Below, one piece after another: positions 43,620 to 51,884 of a stretch of 64,000 bases of DNA. Source of the DNA: Gemmatimonadaceae bacterium (GTDB taxonomy: Bacteria > Gemmatimonadota > Gemmatimonadetes > Gemmatimonadales > Gemmatimonadaceae); contig JANYIN010000120.1 in assembly GCA_025362035.1 (NCBI GenBank), forward strand, positions 1 through 64,000. Direction: 5' to 3'. The position numbers were made by a program, and so were the translations under genes. Position 1 is the first letter of the stretch. Every line of letters starts with the position of its first letter. The notes below the pieces were generated by a model. The model was not told the origin of the DNA, made no database searches, and worked only from the letters and a program-made list of their open reading frames with translations.

Positions 43620-44312
43620 ATGAACGCTTTCCAACCCCTCGATCAGGTCGATGCAGCGCGTGTCTTCGTCTACAGCCATACTGCCGACGACGGGCTGCCG
43701 CCGTCGAGCGCCACAATCGCCGACCATTTTGGCTGCACGGCAGCCGACGCACTTGAACTACTGAAGGCGGTTGCCGCCCGGAAGGCGCTCACACTCGATC
43801 CGGCCACGGGCGAGATCTGGATGGCGCCCCCGTTTTCCGCCAGGCGCACTGCCTTCCAGGTGCATGGTGACCGAACGAGTTGGTGGGCGAATTGCTCGTG
43901 GGACATGCTCGGTATCCCCGCTACGCTCGGCGTTTCCGCTCGCATCGAGGCGCACTGCGGGTGCTGCGACGAACCGATGCACATTGCAGTGGATGCGCAG
44001 CGCGGCCCCGTGAGCGGAGATGGGCTCGTGCATTTTCTCGTCCCGGCCAGGCAATGGTACCGCGATATCGGCTTCACATGAAGCACGATGCTTCTCTTCC
44101 GGTCGGAAGAGCATCTCAACCGCTGGCTTCTCAGGCGTAGATCACAGCGGGGAGCAGTGCTTACCCTGGACGCCACCTGGGAACTGGCGAAGGCGTGGTA
44201 CGTGGACCGTCGGCTGCCGCACTGGCGCGCGAGGCATCCCGCCGAATCGGAGGGGGTCCTGCGAGCACTCGGACTCGAGAGCGATTTCTGGGCGATGCAA
44301 GGCGCGCCGTAA
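43620..44312 (+). CDS. merB: MerB-like organomercurial lyase with in-frame UGA at a catalytic Cys (probable selenoprotein)
   Basis: 230 residues if the TGA at 44079-44081 is decoded. A good ribosome-binding site (GGAGG) precedes ATG 43620. N-terminal winged-helix domain (PPSSATIADHFGCTAADA), then GEIWMAPPFSARRTAF, and NCSWDMLGIPATLG with C92 and D95 equivalent to Cys96/Asp99 of E. coli MerB. Codon 154, in GFT-U-STMLLFRSEEH, is TGA where the second catalytic cysteine (Cys159 region) is expected. The same frame then continues with the family C-terminus (LTLDATWELAKAWY) to a TAA at 44312. MerB cleaves carbon-mercury bonds by protonolysis. A SECIS-like hairpin follows the TGA. No merA, merR or sel gene is in the window. 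A nonsense mutation is the main alternative. Confidence 0.82.
44087..44115 (+). promoter_or_regulatory. SECIS-like hairpin downstream of the merB UGA
   Basis: In the RNA, GAUG (44087-44090) pairs with CAUC (44112-44115) and CUCUUCC (44094-44100) with GGAAGAG (44105-44111). This leaves a 3-nt bulge CUU on the 5' side and a GGUC apical loop (44101-44104). The loop begins 20 bases after the UGA. A GGUC loop and a U-containing 5' bulge are features recognised by SelB in the E. coli fdhF SECIS. The bulge is further from the loop here than in E. coli. Confidence 0.7.
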
Positions 44313-44407
44313 CACTGGCTGCCGGCGAGTTGGCCGAGTCGAACAACCGTGCCGGTGCGTCGGGTGTCCAACGGCTATCCATTGACCCTCGACCCGCCGC
44401 TCCCATC

Positions 44408-47400
44408 ATGCGCCTGCTGATGCGTTTCCCGTCGATCTTGCTCGTCGTCGCACTCTTTCCGATGTCTCGCGCCGGCTCGCAGCAACAGCTGCCGGACATC
44501 ATTCGTGGCCGCGTTATGGACGACTCCAGCCGCGCCGTCGCGGCGGCCACCGTGATGGTCACGCGCGGGCCCGACCGGCTCACACAGTCCGCCATGAGTG
44601 ATAGTGGGGGATACTACCGCGTGCGGTTCGAGCAAGGCACCGGAGACTATCTCGTCTACGTCAGCGTGGCCGGCTTCAAGCCGGCGCGGCGACGCGTGCA
44701 ACGGCAGGCGTCGGAACGCGAGCTGGTTGCCGACTTCTACCTCGGCCGCGACGTGACAGTACTCGCCGCGATGAAGGTGACCGCTGACAAGCCCGAGCGA
44801 GCCACGAATACCGTGTCCCCGTACCAGCTGGAGACTGGTGCCGCTGAGAAGTGGACCGACGGAGTGAATGGCCGGGTGTCCCCCACCGTGGCGGGGGACC
44901 TCAAAGCCGTTGCCGGCACCATGTCGAACGTCACGATGGGTGTGAGCGGTCCCTCGATTCTGGGATCGGGATCGGAGTCGAATCTCAATACGCTCAATGG
45001 CATGGGCCTCTCGGCCGGGTCGTTGCCGCGCGCGGCGCGTACGGAGACGCGGGTGACGGGAGCGTCGTTCGATGCCACGCGCGGAGGATTTGCCGGTGCG
45101 AACATCGATGTCCAGCTCGGTCCGGGCGATCGCTTCTATCAGCGCCGTAACGGGTATTTCACCGTCGATCCGCCGGGGTTGCAATTCACGGATGCTACGG
45201 GACGATCGCTTGGTTTGCGCAGCGGTGGCCTTCGCGGCAGCTTTGGGGCGGACGGTGAGGCGATTCGTTCTGCGCTCACGTACAATGTTTCCGTGGACAT
45301 CGCGCACAGTGCAAGCGATCCTGCCACGCTCGTGACCGCGGATGCCGACGCCCTCCTCCGTGCGGGCGTCGCGCCGGATTCGGTGGCGCGTCTGACCGCG
45401 GTGGCGAGCCCGATGGGACTAACTCTCGTCGGGGGCGGTCTACCGGCGAACAGAACCCATGACGCGCTGACGGGGCTCGCACGGTTCGATGACACACGGG
45501 ACACGTTGCGGACGCGTGCATTCACCACGTACGCCGGTTCGACTACCGACGGCGCGCTCGGATTCGCCCCGCTTGCTGCTCCCTCCGCGGCCGGCAATCG
45601 GACGGAGCGCACGTTCGGCGCACAGCTGACGCTTGGTGACTATGTGGGTGAGGGACGAAACGTTCTCACCGAAACACGGTTCGCCGGAAGCGCCGTGAGC
45701 ACGCGGGTACGGCCATATCGGCAGCAGCCGGGCGCCAATGTCCTTGTCCGATCCGCAGGGCTCGATGCCACGAGCGACGTGACCGATGTGACCCTTGGCG
45801 GCGGATCGAATTTCGCCACGGACGACTTTCGGTGGACCGCCGAGGGATCCAACGAAGCCACCTGGAATGCGGGTGGCCGCCGTCATCGATTCCGCACGCA
45901 GCTTTGGGCGCGCGCCGATGGGCTCACGCAGAACGGCATTCCGAACGAGCTTGGCGTGTTTTCCTACAATTCGATCGCTGATCTTTCCGCTGGTCATGCG
46001 GCGAGCTTCTCCCGCACGCTGTCGCAGCCGCCGCGTTCCGGCACGGTGTGGAACTCGGCCGCTGCGTTCGCGCATCAGTGGGCGCCGACGCGATTCTTCA
46101 GCCTTCTCTATGGCGCGCGCATGGAGGTAGATGGATTCGGTTCCGCGCCGCCGCGCAACGCCGCTCTCGAACAGGCGCTCGGCGTCTCGAGCGGCTCGGC
46201 GCCGACGCGCATCCATGTGAGCCCGCGCGTTGGTTTTTCCTATACGTACAACAAGGATACGAAGGAAAACGGTAACGGAGCGAACCAGTCGCCGGTGGGC
46301 CGATTCTATCGCACCACCACCGGCGTCATTCGTGGCGGCATCGGCGACTTCAGGGATTTGCTGCGGCCCGGCCTGCTCGCCGACGCCTCCGCGTCCACGG
46401 GCTTGTCCGGCGGCACATCTGTGCTGTCGTGCGTCGGTTCGGCCGTTCCCATTGCGGACTGGGCGCGTTTCGCCGCCGACCCATCATCCATTCCAACGCT
46501 GTGCGCGAATGGCGGTGGAGTTCTCGCCGATCTGGCGCCGCCGGTCTCCCTGATCTCGCCGCAGTATGATGTGCCGCACAGCTGGCGCGCATCACTCGAC
46601 TGGAACACGAGTGTTCACTCGCTCCTCTATCGCGTGTCGGGGCTCGCATCGTACGATCTATCACAGCCGGGTACAGTTGACGCGAACTTCGCGGGCGTCA
46701 CCAGGTTCTCGCTGGCGGGTGAGGCCAATCGGCCCGTATTCGTGTCGCCCGCATCCATCGACCCCGCCAGCGGCGCGGTGTCGGCCACCGAGTCGCGGAT
46801 CAGTTCGCAATTCGGCAGGGTAGGCATGCGGGTGAGCGATCTCCGGGGCTATGGCGGTCAGCTCAACTTTGGCCTGTCACCGGACGTTTTCAGATTTCAC
46901 GGTCGCGGATCGTTCAACGCGTCGCTCAACTACACGATCCAGGAAACGAAGCGGCAATTTCGCGGCTTCGACGGTGCCGGATTTGGCGACCCGCGAATCG
47001 TGGAGTGGGCAGCTGGGCAGAATGATGCACGGCACGTCGTCGTGGTGTCTGGCGGGTTCTCCACGCGACAGACCGGCACGTTCACGATGTTCGCGCGCGC
47101 ACAGTCGGGACTGCCCTTCACGCCCATCGTGCAGGGCGATGTGAATGGAGACGGGCGCGTAGGGGACCGCGCGTTCGTGCCCAATCCGGCCACGGAATCC
47201 GACGCGGTGCTCGCGACGCAGGTTCGCTCGCTGCTCTCGACCGGTTCGAACACGGCAGTGGCGTGTCTGCGCGCCAACATCGGCGCCGTCGTCGCGCGAA
47301 ACGGCTGCCGCGCGCCGTGGACGCAGTCGTTGAACATCCAGTGGCGTCCACCCACGCCGGCGCAGTGGGGCGGGCGGGTGGGCCCGACCATTTATCTGCA

Positions 47401-48133
47401 GAACGTCCTGTCGGGCGTGGATCAGGCGCTGCACGGCAGCGGAGACCTCCGCGGCTGGGGCTCATCGACACAGCCCGACCCGGTGTTGCTCGTGCCACGC
47501 AGCTATGATGTGGCGGCGCAACGGTTTCGGTATGACGTGAATCCGAGATTCGGTGAGACGCGGCCGGGTCGCACCGTGGCCTTGAATCCATTCCGCATCG
47601 TGTTGGATTTCTCATTGAACTTCTCCACGGACTACGACATCCAGCAGCTCCGTCGCGCTGTCGAACCCGTGCGTGGTATTGAAGGCGCGTGGCGTCGCCG
47701 GACGGCGGATTCGCTGGCCGCGTTCTATCTCGCGAACACGTCGAGCATTCACAAGATGCTGCTCGAAGAATCGGATTCGCTGTTTCTGAGCGCAGGGCAG
47801 ATCGCATCACTCCGTCGCGCTGATTCGGTGTTTTCGGAGCGAGTCCGCGCTCTCTACGTACCTTTGGGGAAATTCCTGGCGGTAGGCGCAGGTGGTGCCG
47901 GCAAGGCAGAACTCGACAGCGCGCAAACAACGGAAAAGGAGTACTGGAGGGTGTTCTGGGTGCAGCCCGAGATTGCCGATTCGCTCGTGACTCCGTCTCA
48001 GCGGGAACTCATGCCAATATTGAAGAACATGGCGGCCACCCCCAAGCAGGATCGGGAGCACAGCCAGTGGTCATTCGGGCATCCCGTGACACTCGTAGAC
48101 AAGCCCAGGCGAACCGAACCGGTGGCGCCGTGA
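44408..48133 (+). CDS. Oar-like TonB-dependent receptor with helical C-terminal extension (2)
   Basis: 1241 residues. The start at ATG 44408 gives a signal peptide (MRLLMRFPSILLVVALFPMS); ATG 44420 is a close alternative. Carboxypeptidase-regulatory-like domain (DIIRGRVMDDSSRAVAAATV), plug (~155-260) and a barrel with repeated MAGSTY-like strands follow, sharing landmarks with the receptor at 34968 (PTVNGDVNGDG-type motif here as PIVQGDVNGDGRVGDRAF; GVDQALHGSGDLRGWG). The tail (~1075-1241) is helical, with SAGQIASLRRAD and VTPSQRELMP. It begins 95 bp after merB and may be co-transcribed with it. No TonB box could be assigned. Confidence 0.88.
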   Translation: MRLLMRFPSILLVVALFPMSRAGSQQQLPDIIRGRVMDDSSRAVAAATVMVTRGPDRLTQSAMSDSGGYYRVRFEQGTGDYLVYVSVAGFKPARRRVQRQASERELVADFYLGRDVTVLAAMKVTADKPERATNTVSPYQLETGAAEKWTDGVNGRVSPTVAGDLKAVAGTMSNVTMGVSGPSILGSGSESNLNTLNGMGLSAGSLPRAARTETRVTGASFDATRGGFAGANIDVQLGPGDRFYQRRNGYFTVDPPGLQFTDATGRSLGLRSGGLRGSFGADGEAIRSALTYNVSVDIAHSASDPATLVTADADALLRAGVAPDSVARLTAVASPMGLTLVGGGLPANRTHDALTGLARFDDTRDTLRTRAFTTYAGSTTDGALGFAPLAAPSAAGNRTERTFGAQLTLGDYVGEGRNVLTETRFAGSAVSTRVRPYRQQPGANVLVRSAGLDATSDVTDVTLGGGSNFATDDFRWTAEGSNEATWNAGGRRHRFRTQLWARADGLTQNGIPNELGVFSYNSIADLSAGHAASFSRTLSQPPRSGTVWNSAAAFAHQWAPTRFFSLLYGARMEVDGFGSAPPRNAALEQALGVSSGSAPTRIHVSPRVGFSYTYNKDTKENGNGANQSPVGRFYRTTTGVIRGGIGDFRDLLRPGLLADASASTGLSGGTSVLSCVGSAVPIADWARFAADPSSIPTLCANGGGVLADLAPPVSLISPQYDVPHSWRASLDWNTSVHSLLYRVSGLASYDLSQPGTVDANFAGVTRFSLAGEANRPVFVSPASIDPASGAVSATESRISSQFGRVGMRVSDLRGYGGQLNFGLSPDVFRFHGRGSFNASLNYTIQETKRQFRGFDGAGFGDPRIVEWAAGQNDARHVVVVSGGFSTRQTGTFTMFARAQSGLPFTPIVQGDVNGDGRVGDRAFVPNPATESDAVLATQVRSLLSTGSNTAVACLRANIGAVVARNGCRAPWTQSLNIQWRPPTPAQWGGRVGPTIYLQNVLSGVDQALHGSGDLRGWGSSTQPDPVLLVPRSYDVAAQRFRYDVNPRFGETRPGRTVALNPFRIVLDFSLNFSTDYDIQQLRRAVEPVRGIEGAWRRRTADSLAAFYLANTSSIHKMLLEESDSLFLSAGQIASLRRADSVFSERVRALYVPLGKFLAVGAGGAGKAELDSAQTTEKEYWRVFWVQPEIADSLVTPSQRELMPILKNMAATPKQDREHSQWSFGHPVTLVDKPRRTEPVAP

Positions 48134-48263
48134 GATCTTGTGGGCTGACGGATTGGTTTCTGGGTATGCATACTTGAACGGCGCCGAGTCGACACCCGCA
48201 TTGTGCTCCGGCGTGCGGGCCCGTCACGCCGTCCGGCTGTACCTATCTTCAGGAGGGATGCAG

Positions 48264-48479
48264 ATGTCAGGCACGAACCGTCGTTTCCTCGCCTTCGCTG
48301 CGACCGTGGCCGGTTCCGCGGCCTTGCAAGCGTGCGCCGTCACTACCGGTGGATTTCAGCCGAGCACTTCGCCGCGACGGAGCCAATACGAGTTGTTACG
48401 CCAGCACCCGATGGCCTCGGTTCACAGTCTGATGACCACGACACGCGAACCGAGCCTCCTGGAATACACGTACTACTGA
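48264..48479 (+). CDS. Small lipoprotein of unknown function
   Basis: 71 residues from ATG 48264, chosen because AGGAGG at 48251-48256 lies seven bases upstream (the earlier ATG at 48258 is too close). A lipoprotein signal peptide ends in LQAC (Cys at residue ~24). The mature part is short, polar and disordered-looking (STSPRRSQYELLRQHP) and ends in EYTYY. Family not recognised. Confidence 0.65.
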   Translation: MSGTNRRFLAFAATVAGSAALQACAVTTGGFQPSTSPRRSQYELLRQHPMASVHSLMTTTREPSLLEYTYY

Positions 48480-48500
48480 GCGCCGAGCAGCGTCGTCACA

Positions 48501-48530
48501 GCGGCGAACGGGCGTCACCCCTGTCGCCGC
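48501..48530 (+). terminator. Possible terminator hairpin after the small lipoprotein gene
   Basis: GCGGCGA (48501-48507) and TCGCCGC (48524-48530) form a perfect 7-bp stem with a 16-nt loop, 22 bp after the lipoprotein stop. No U-tract follows. Confidence 0.3.
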
Positions 48531-48593
48531 ACCGTGCCGCAGGCTTCGAGTGCGACCGCGCTCTCCTGACAGCGCAGTCAGCTACGTTGCTAA

Positions 48594-49877
48594 ATGCTTA
48601 GCGCAGTCTTGTCCGTCACCGCGACGCTCCTCGTCGTCGTCGTGCTCGCGTTTGTCTACTTCACTCTGTCGCTCAACGCCGAGAGCCGCGATCAGGCGAG
48701 AGTGGTGAGCGTGCCGATGGTTGCCTCCTCGCGAGATGCCTTCATGCGCGCTGTCGGCGGCGCGGCCGGTCAGCCGAGCTTGGAGGGAAACACGGTCGAG
48801 TTGTATCAGAACGGCGACGAGATCTTTCCACCGATGCTCGAAGCGATCGCCGGCGCGAAGAGCACGGTGCACTTCTCCACCTACATCTTCTGGAACGGCA
48901 CTATTCCGAATACGTTCGCCGCGGCGCTCAGCAGCGCGGCGAGGCGTGGCGTCATCACGCGAGTCGTGCTGGACAGCGAAGGGTCATCTCCCATGAAGAA
49001 GGAGTTGGCGGGTCGCATGCGCGATGCGGGAGTCTACGTCGGCTGGTTTCACCGCGCGCGCTGGTATGACTGGGCTCGGTACAACCGGCGCACGCATCGG
49101 CGGCTCCTGATCGTGGACGGCAACGTTGGATTCACTGGAGGCGTTGGCATCGCGGACGAATGGAGCGGCTATGCGCAGAGCCCGAAGCACTGGCGCGATA
49201 CGCACGTGCGACTCACCGGTCCCATCGTCAGTGCCCTCCAGAGCGCATTCCTCGACAACTGGAACACCTGCGCGAACGAGCTACTCCTGCACGAACGGGA
49301 TTTTCCGGTGCAGTTGCGTACTGGCAACATCACCCTCGCCGCGATCGTGAGTACGCCGTCGAACGGAACGTCCGCTGCACAGCGCGTGATGGCCGCCTGC
49401 GTGGCGGGCGCGGGGCGATCCCTCAACGTTACCAATCCCTACTTCATCCCCACGCGGGGCTTTCGGCACGCTCTGACTGACGCGGTGAAGCGCGGTGTGG
49501 AGGTGAAGGTCATGATGCCCGGCCCGCATCACGACCAGCCAATCGTTCGCCGCGCCAGCCGCCACACCTGGAAGCGCCTGGTGGACGGGGGGGTGGAGCT
49601 CTTTGAGTACCAGCCAACGATGATCCACGCCAAGACTCTCGTCGTGGACGATATCGGCGTCCTCGTGGGATCGATCAACTTCGATCCGCGTTCCTTCGCC
49701 TTGAACGCGGAAGCCGGCGTCGTGGCAGCTGACGATGCGCTCGCCGCACGCATGAACGAGATGTTTGCCGCAGACCTCACGAAGAGCGTCCGTGTGACCC
49801 GCGAGGCGATCGCGGCCCGCGGCTGGCCGAACAGGATGATCGACGCACTCTGCTACTGGCTGAGAGCGCAGCTCTAG
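48594..49877 (+). CDS. Phospholipase D/cardiolipin synthase-like protein
   Basis: 427 residues. One N-terminal transmembrane helix (~5-28) and two PLD-superfamily halves. The second HKD motif is canonical (HAKTLVVD, 345-352, followed by VGSINFD). The first reads HRRLLIVD (168-175), so the usual Lys is Arg. ELYQNGDEIFPPMLEAIAGA and STYIFWNGTIPNTFAAAL match bacterial cardiolipin synthases. Probable role is cardiolipin synthesis from phosphatidylglycerol at the membrane, linking to pgsA far upstream, but another phosphatidyl transfer is possible. Confidence 0.88.
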   Translation: MLSAVLSVTATLLVVVVLAFVYFTLSLNAESRDQARVVSVPMVASSRDAFMRAVGGAAGQPSLEGNTVELYQNGDEIFPPMLEAIAGAKSTVHFSTYIFWNGTIPNTFAAALSSAARRGVITRVVLDSEGSSPMKKELAGRMRDAGVYVGWFHRARWYDWARYNRRTHRRLLIVDGNVGFTGGVGIADEWSGYAQSPKHWRDTHVRLTGPIVSALQSAFLDNWNTCANELLLHERDFPVQLRTGNITLAAIVSTPSNGTSAAQRVMAACVAGAGRSLNVTNPYFIPTRGFRHALTDAVKRGVEVKVMMPGPHHDQPIVRRASRHTWKRLVDGGVELFEYQPTMIHAKTLVVDDIGVLVGSINFDPRSFALNAEAGVVAADDALAARMNEMFAADLTKSVRVTREAIAARGWPNRMIDALCYWLRAQL

Positions 49878-50030
49878 GCACGACGCGTCCTGCCGGATCG
49901 GGTGCCGCAAGACGCCCTGCGCCCGTCAAGCCAACCCTAAGTGCGGATTGCGTGTCTGTTGTGCGAGGAAGTCACTGGGTTCGACGCTCGCGGCACGCGG
50001 CGTCGCGGCCCGCACCCCAGCCACCGTCCC

Positions 50031-51023
50031 ATGTCAACCGTCCGCGTTCTCTGCGCCATGCTCGTGTGCGCACGCATTGCCGCCGCTCAATCGAGGGTCA
50101 ACTGCCCTTCGGATGCTGAAGACGTCCGTATCAGCGCGCTGACCAGCGTGATGCACTACGACTCGGGCGAGCTGCTGCCCGTCCTGCAGACAGTACTCGA
50201 TCGTCGAGACGAGTGCTCCGTTGCACTGCGCCGGCAGGTCGTGTTGCTCCTGTCGCGCTCACGCGATACCACCCGAACCGACCTGCTGCTCAAGGTGGCG
50301 CGCACGGATCCGAGCCGGGAGGTTCGGTCGGCGGCGGTGCAATCGCTCGAACGGGTGAACGGAGAGAAGAGTGCGGCACTGCTCGACTCCATTCTGTTCC
50401 GCAGCAACGATGCCGACATGCAAGAAATCGCGGCGCGTGCGCTGGCGCAGAACGCGAGCGCGGGCGCACGGACGAGTCTACGCCGAGCCGCGGAGTCCAC
50501 CACGCTGTCACTGGACATTCGCGTTCGCGCGCTGAACGAACTCGGCGCCACTCGACGCGGCGTGGACGAAGCGGCGTATCTGCGAGACGTCTTCGGCAAG
50601 ACCAGCAGCCCGGAGCTTCGTGAGGCTGCGATGCGCGGTGTGGCGAATCAGCGTACGGCCGAGAGTTCCTCATGGCTCATCGGCATTGCCCGCGACCGGA
50701 ATCAGGAGATCGAAGTACGGCGTGCCGCTCTCAGGTATGCGAGCCAGACGCTGCCGTCATCGGGCGGATTCCGAGCGACCGCTGGTGGAATGGAGCTCAA
50801 GGACTTCCTGGCACTCTACGATGAGTTCAAGGGCCAGCCGGACTTGCAGGTGCAGCTACTCGAGACGTTTGGCAGTCGCTCGGAAGTCGCTGTCACGGAC
50901 AAGCTCCTGGCAGTCGCGAAGGATGAACCGAACACCGAACTGCGCCGGCGCGCGGTGCAACGACTCGGTCAGCGCAGGGATCCGCGCGTGCAGCAGTTCC
51001 TCATCGACCTCGTAAGTAAATAG
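50031..51023 (+). CDS. Secreted HEAT-repeat protein (forward-strand paralogue)
   Basis: 330 residues from ATG 50031, with a signal peptide (MSTVRVLCAMLVCARIAAA). HEAT repeats fill the protein from about residue 40, each built around an R-x-x-A-x-x-x-L-x-x helix: LRRQVVLLLSRSRD, VRSAAVQSLERVNG, VRALNELGATRRG, LREAAMRGVANQRT, ELRRRAVQRLGQRRDPR. The same C-terminal pattern (L.Q..D.R...F..DL) ends all four HEAT proteins of this cluster. Probably periplasmic, acting in protein-protein contacts. It is convergent with the ECF-linked HEAT operon. Confidence 0.82.
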   Translation: MSTVRVLCAMLVCARIAAAQSRVNCPSDAEDVRISALTSVMHYDSGELLPVLQTVLDRRDECSVALRRQVVLLLSRSRDTTRTDLLLKVARTDPSREVRSAAVQSLERVNGEKSAALLDSILFRSNDADMQEIAARALAQNASAGARTSLRRAAESTTLSLDIRVRALNELGATRRGVDEAAYLRDVFGKTSSPELREAAMRGVANQRTAESSSWLIGIARDRNQEIEVRRAALRYASQTLPSSGGFRATAGGMELKDFLALYDEFKGQPDLQVQLLETFGSRSEVAVTDKLLAVAKDEPNTELRRRAVQRLGQRRDPRVQQFLIDLVSK

Positions 51024-51098
51024 GCGGCGGGATGCGACTGAACCGCAGCCACCCACGCGTACGGCGGGAAGCCGAACGACGAAGGCCCTGACGGTTCG

Positions 51099-51884
51099 CT
51101 AGGATCGCAGGAACGACTCGAACAGCGCGAGGGCGCGTGCATCTCCGCTCTGTCCAAGCCAAAACAGCGCGCGTCGGCGGACGCGCCGATCGGAGCTCGT
51201 TCGGGCCGCGTCGAGCAGCGGCTCTACGCCCTCACCGTGCGGCAGTTGGGACAGGAGAAACAGCGCGTGTGACTTTACATCGTCATCTCCCGTAGCGTCC
51301 TCATCGCCCGCCAGATCGTCCGGATGCCCAGACCGCGCAGCATCGGCGAAACGGGAGAGCCAGAACGCCGCGTCTCGCCGAGTATCCCGCGATCGCGTTG
51401 AAGAATCGCGCGCGATCGACAGCAGCGCTGGCCATATGGTGGCACTATCGGCGAGCACCGCGGCCAGAATGGCGCGTGCGCTCGCGGGCGCGCGGTCATG
51501 GGCGGCAACGCCGAGCAGATAACGCGTCGCGTCGTGCGTTGATACGGCGCCGAAGTCGTGGCCCCCGCGCTCGCGCGAGGGACCCGCCCACGTGTCGAGA
51601 CCATCGACGTCGCCATCGCGCAGCACGACGCGTACCTGCACGGGGCCCCCGACGCAGGACGCATCGTCGTATCGGCCCGAGTACGCGCCCATGGATGAAT
51701 TCCCAAACCGCATGAAGCGAGCGCCGTCGCCGCAGACGCCGGCGCGCGCGGCGAAGTGAAAGCTCACGCTGCCGTTTCGAACGAGCGAGATTCGCTCGCT
51801 CAATGACTGTGCGCCGCTTGCAAGGTCGGCGCAGCACAGCGCCGCCGTAACCAGTCCCGCGAAGAAGGGAGCGCGCACGATCAC
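51099..51884 (-). CDS. Secreted HEAT-repeat protein with Cys-containing N-terminal domain (short)
   Basis: 261 residues from GTG 51884, whose GTGA overlaps the stop of the upstream paralogue; GTG 51878 is an alternative. Signal peptide APFFAGLVTAALCCADLASG. The N-terminal domain (~28-100) has RAGVCGDGARFMRF and DDASCVGGPVQVRV, shared with the neighbouring paralogue. HEAT repeats follow, ending VRRRALFWLGQSGDARALAL. The protein has about three to five repeats, fewer than its neighbours. Likely periplasmic; the function of the family is unknown. Confidence 0.82.
   Translation of the reverse strand: MIVRAPFFAGLVTAALCCADLASGAQSLSERISLVRNGSVSFHFAARAGVCGDGARFMRFGNSSMGAYSGRYDDASCVGGPVQVRVVLRDGDVDGLDTWAGPSRERGGHDFGAVSTHDATRYLLGVAAHDRAPASARAILAAVLADSATIWPALLSIARDSSTRSRDTRRDAAFWLSRFADAARSGHPDDLAGDEDATGDDDVKSHALFLLSQLPHGEGVEPLLDAARTSSDRRVRRRALFWLGQSGDARALALFESFLRS

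Noticed and set aside
43620-44312. Reading merB as two separate genes (43620-44081 and 44088-44312)
   Set aside because: The downstream piece has no ribosome-binding site, both pieces are halves of one family and the frame is identical, so two independent genes are unlikely. A simple nonsense mutation stays possible but would have to hit the catalytic codon by chance.
48164-48173. Perfect 10-bp palindrome GTATGCATAC upstream of the small lipoprotein gene
   Set aside because: A single 10-bp palindrome 90 bp from the start with no second copy is not enough to call an operator.
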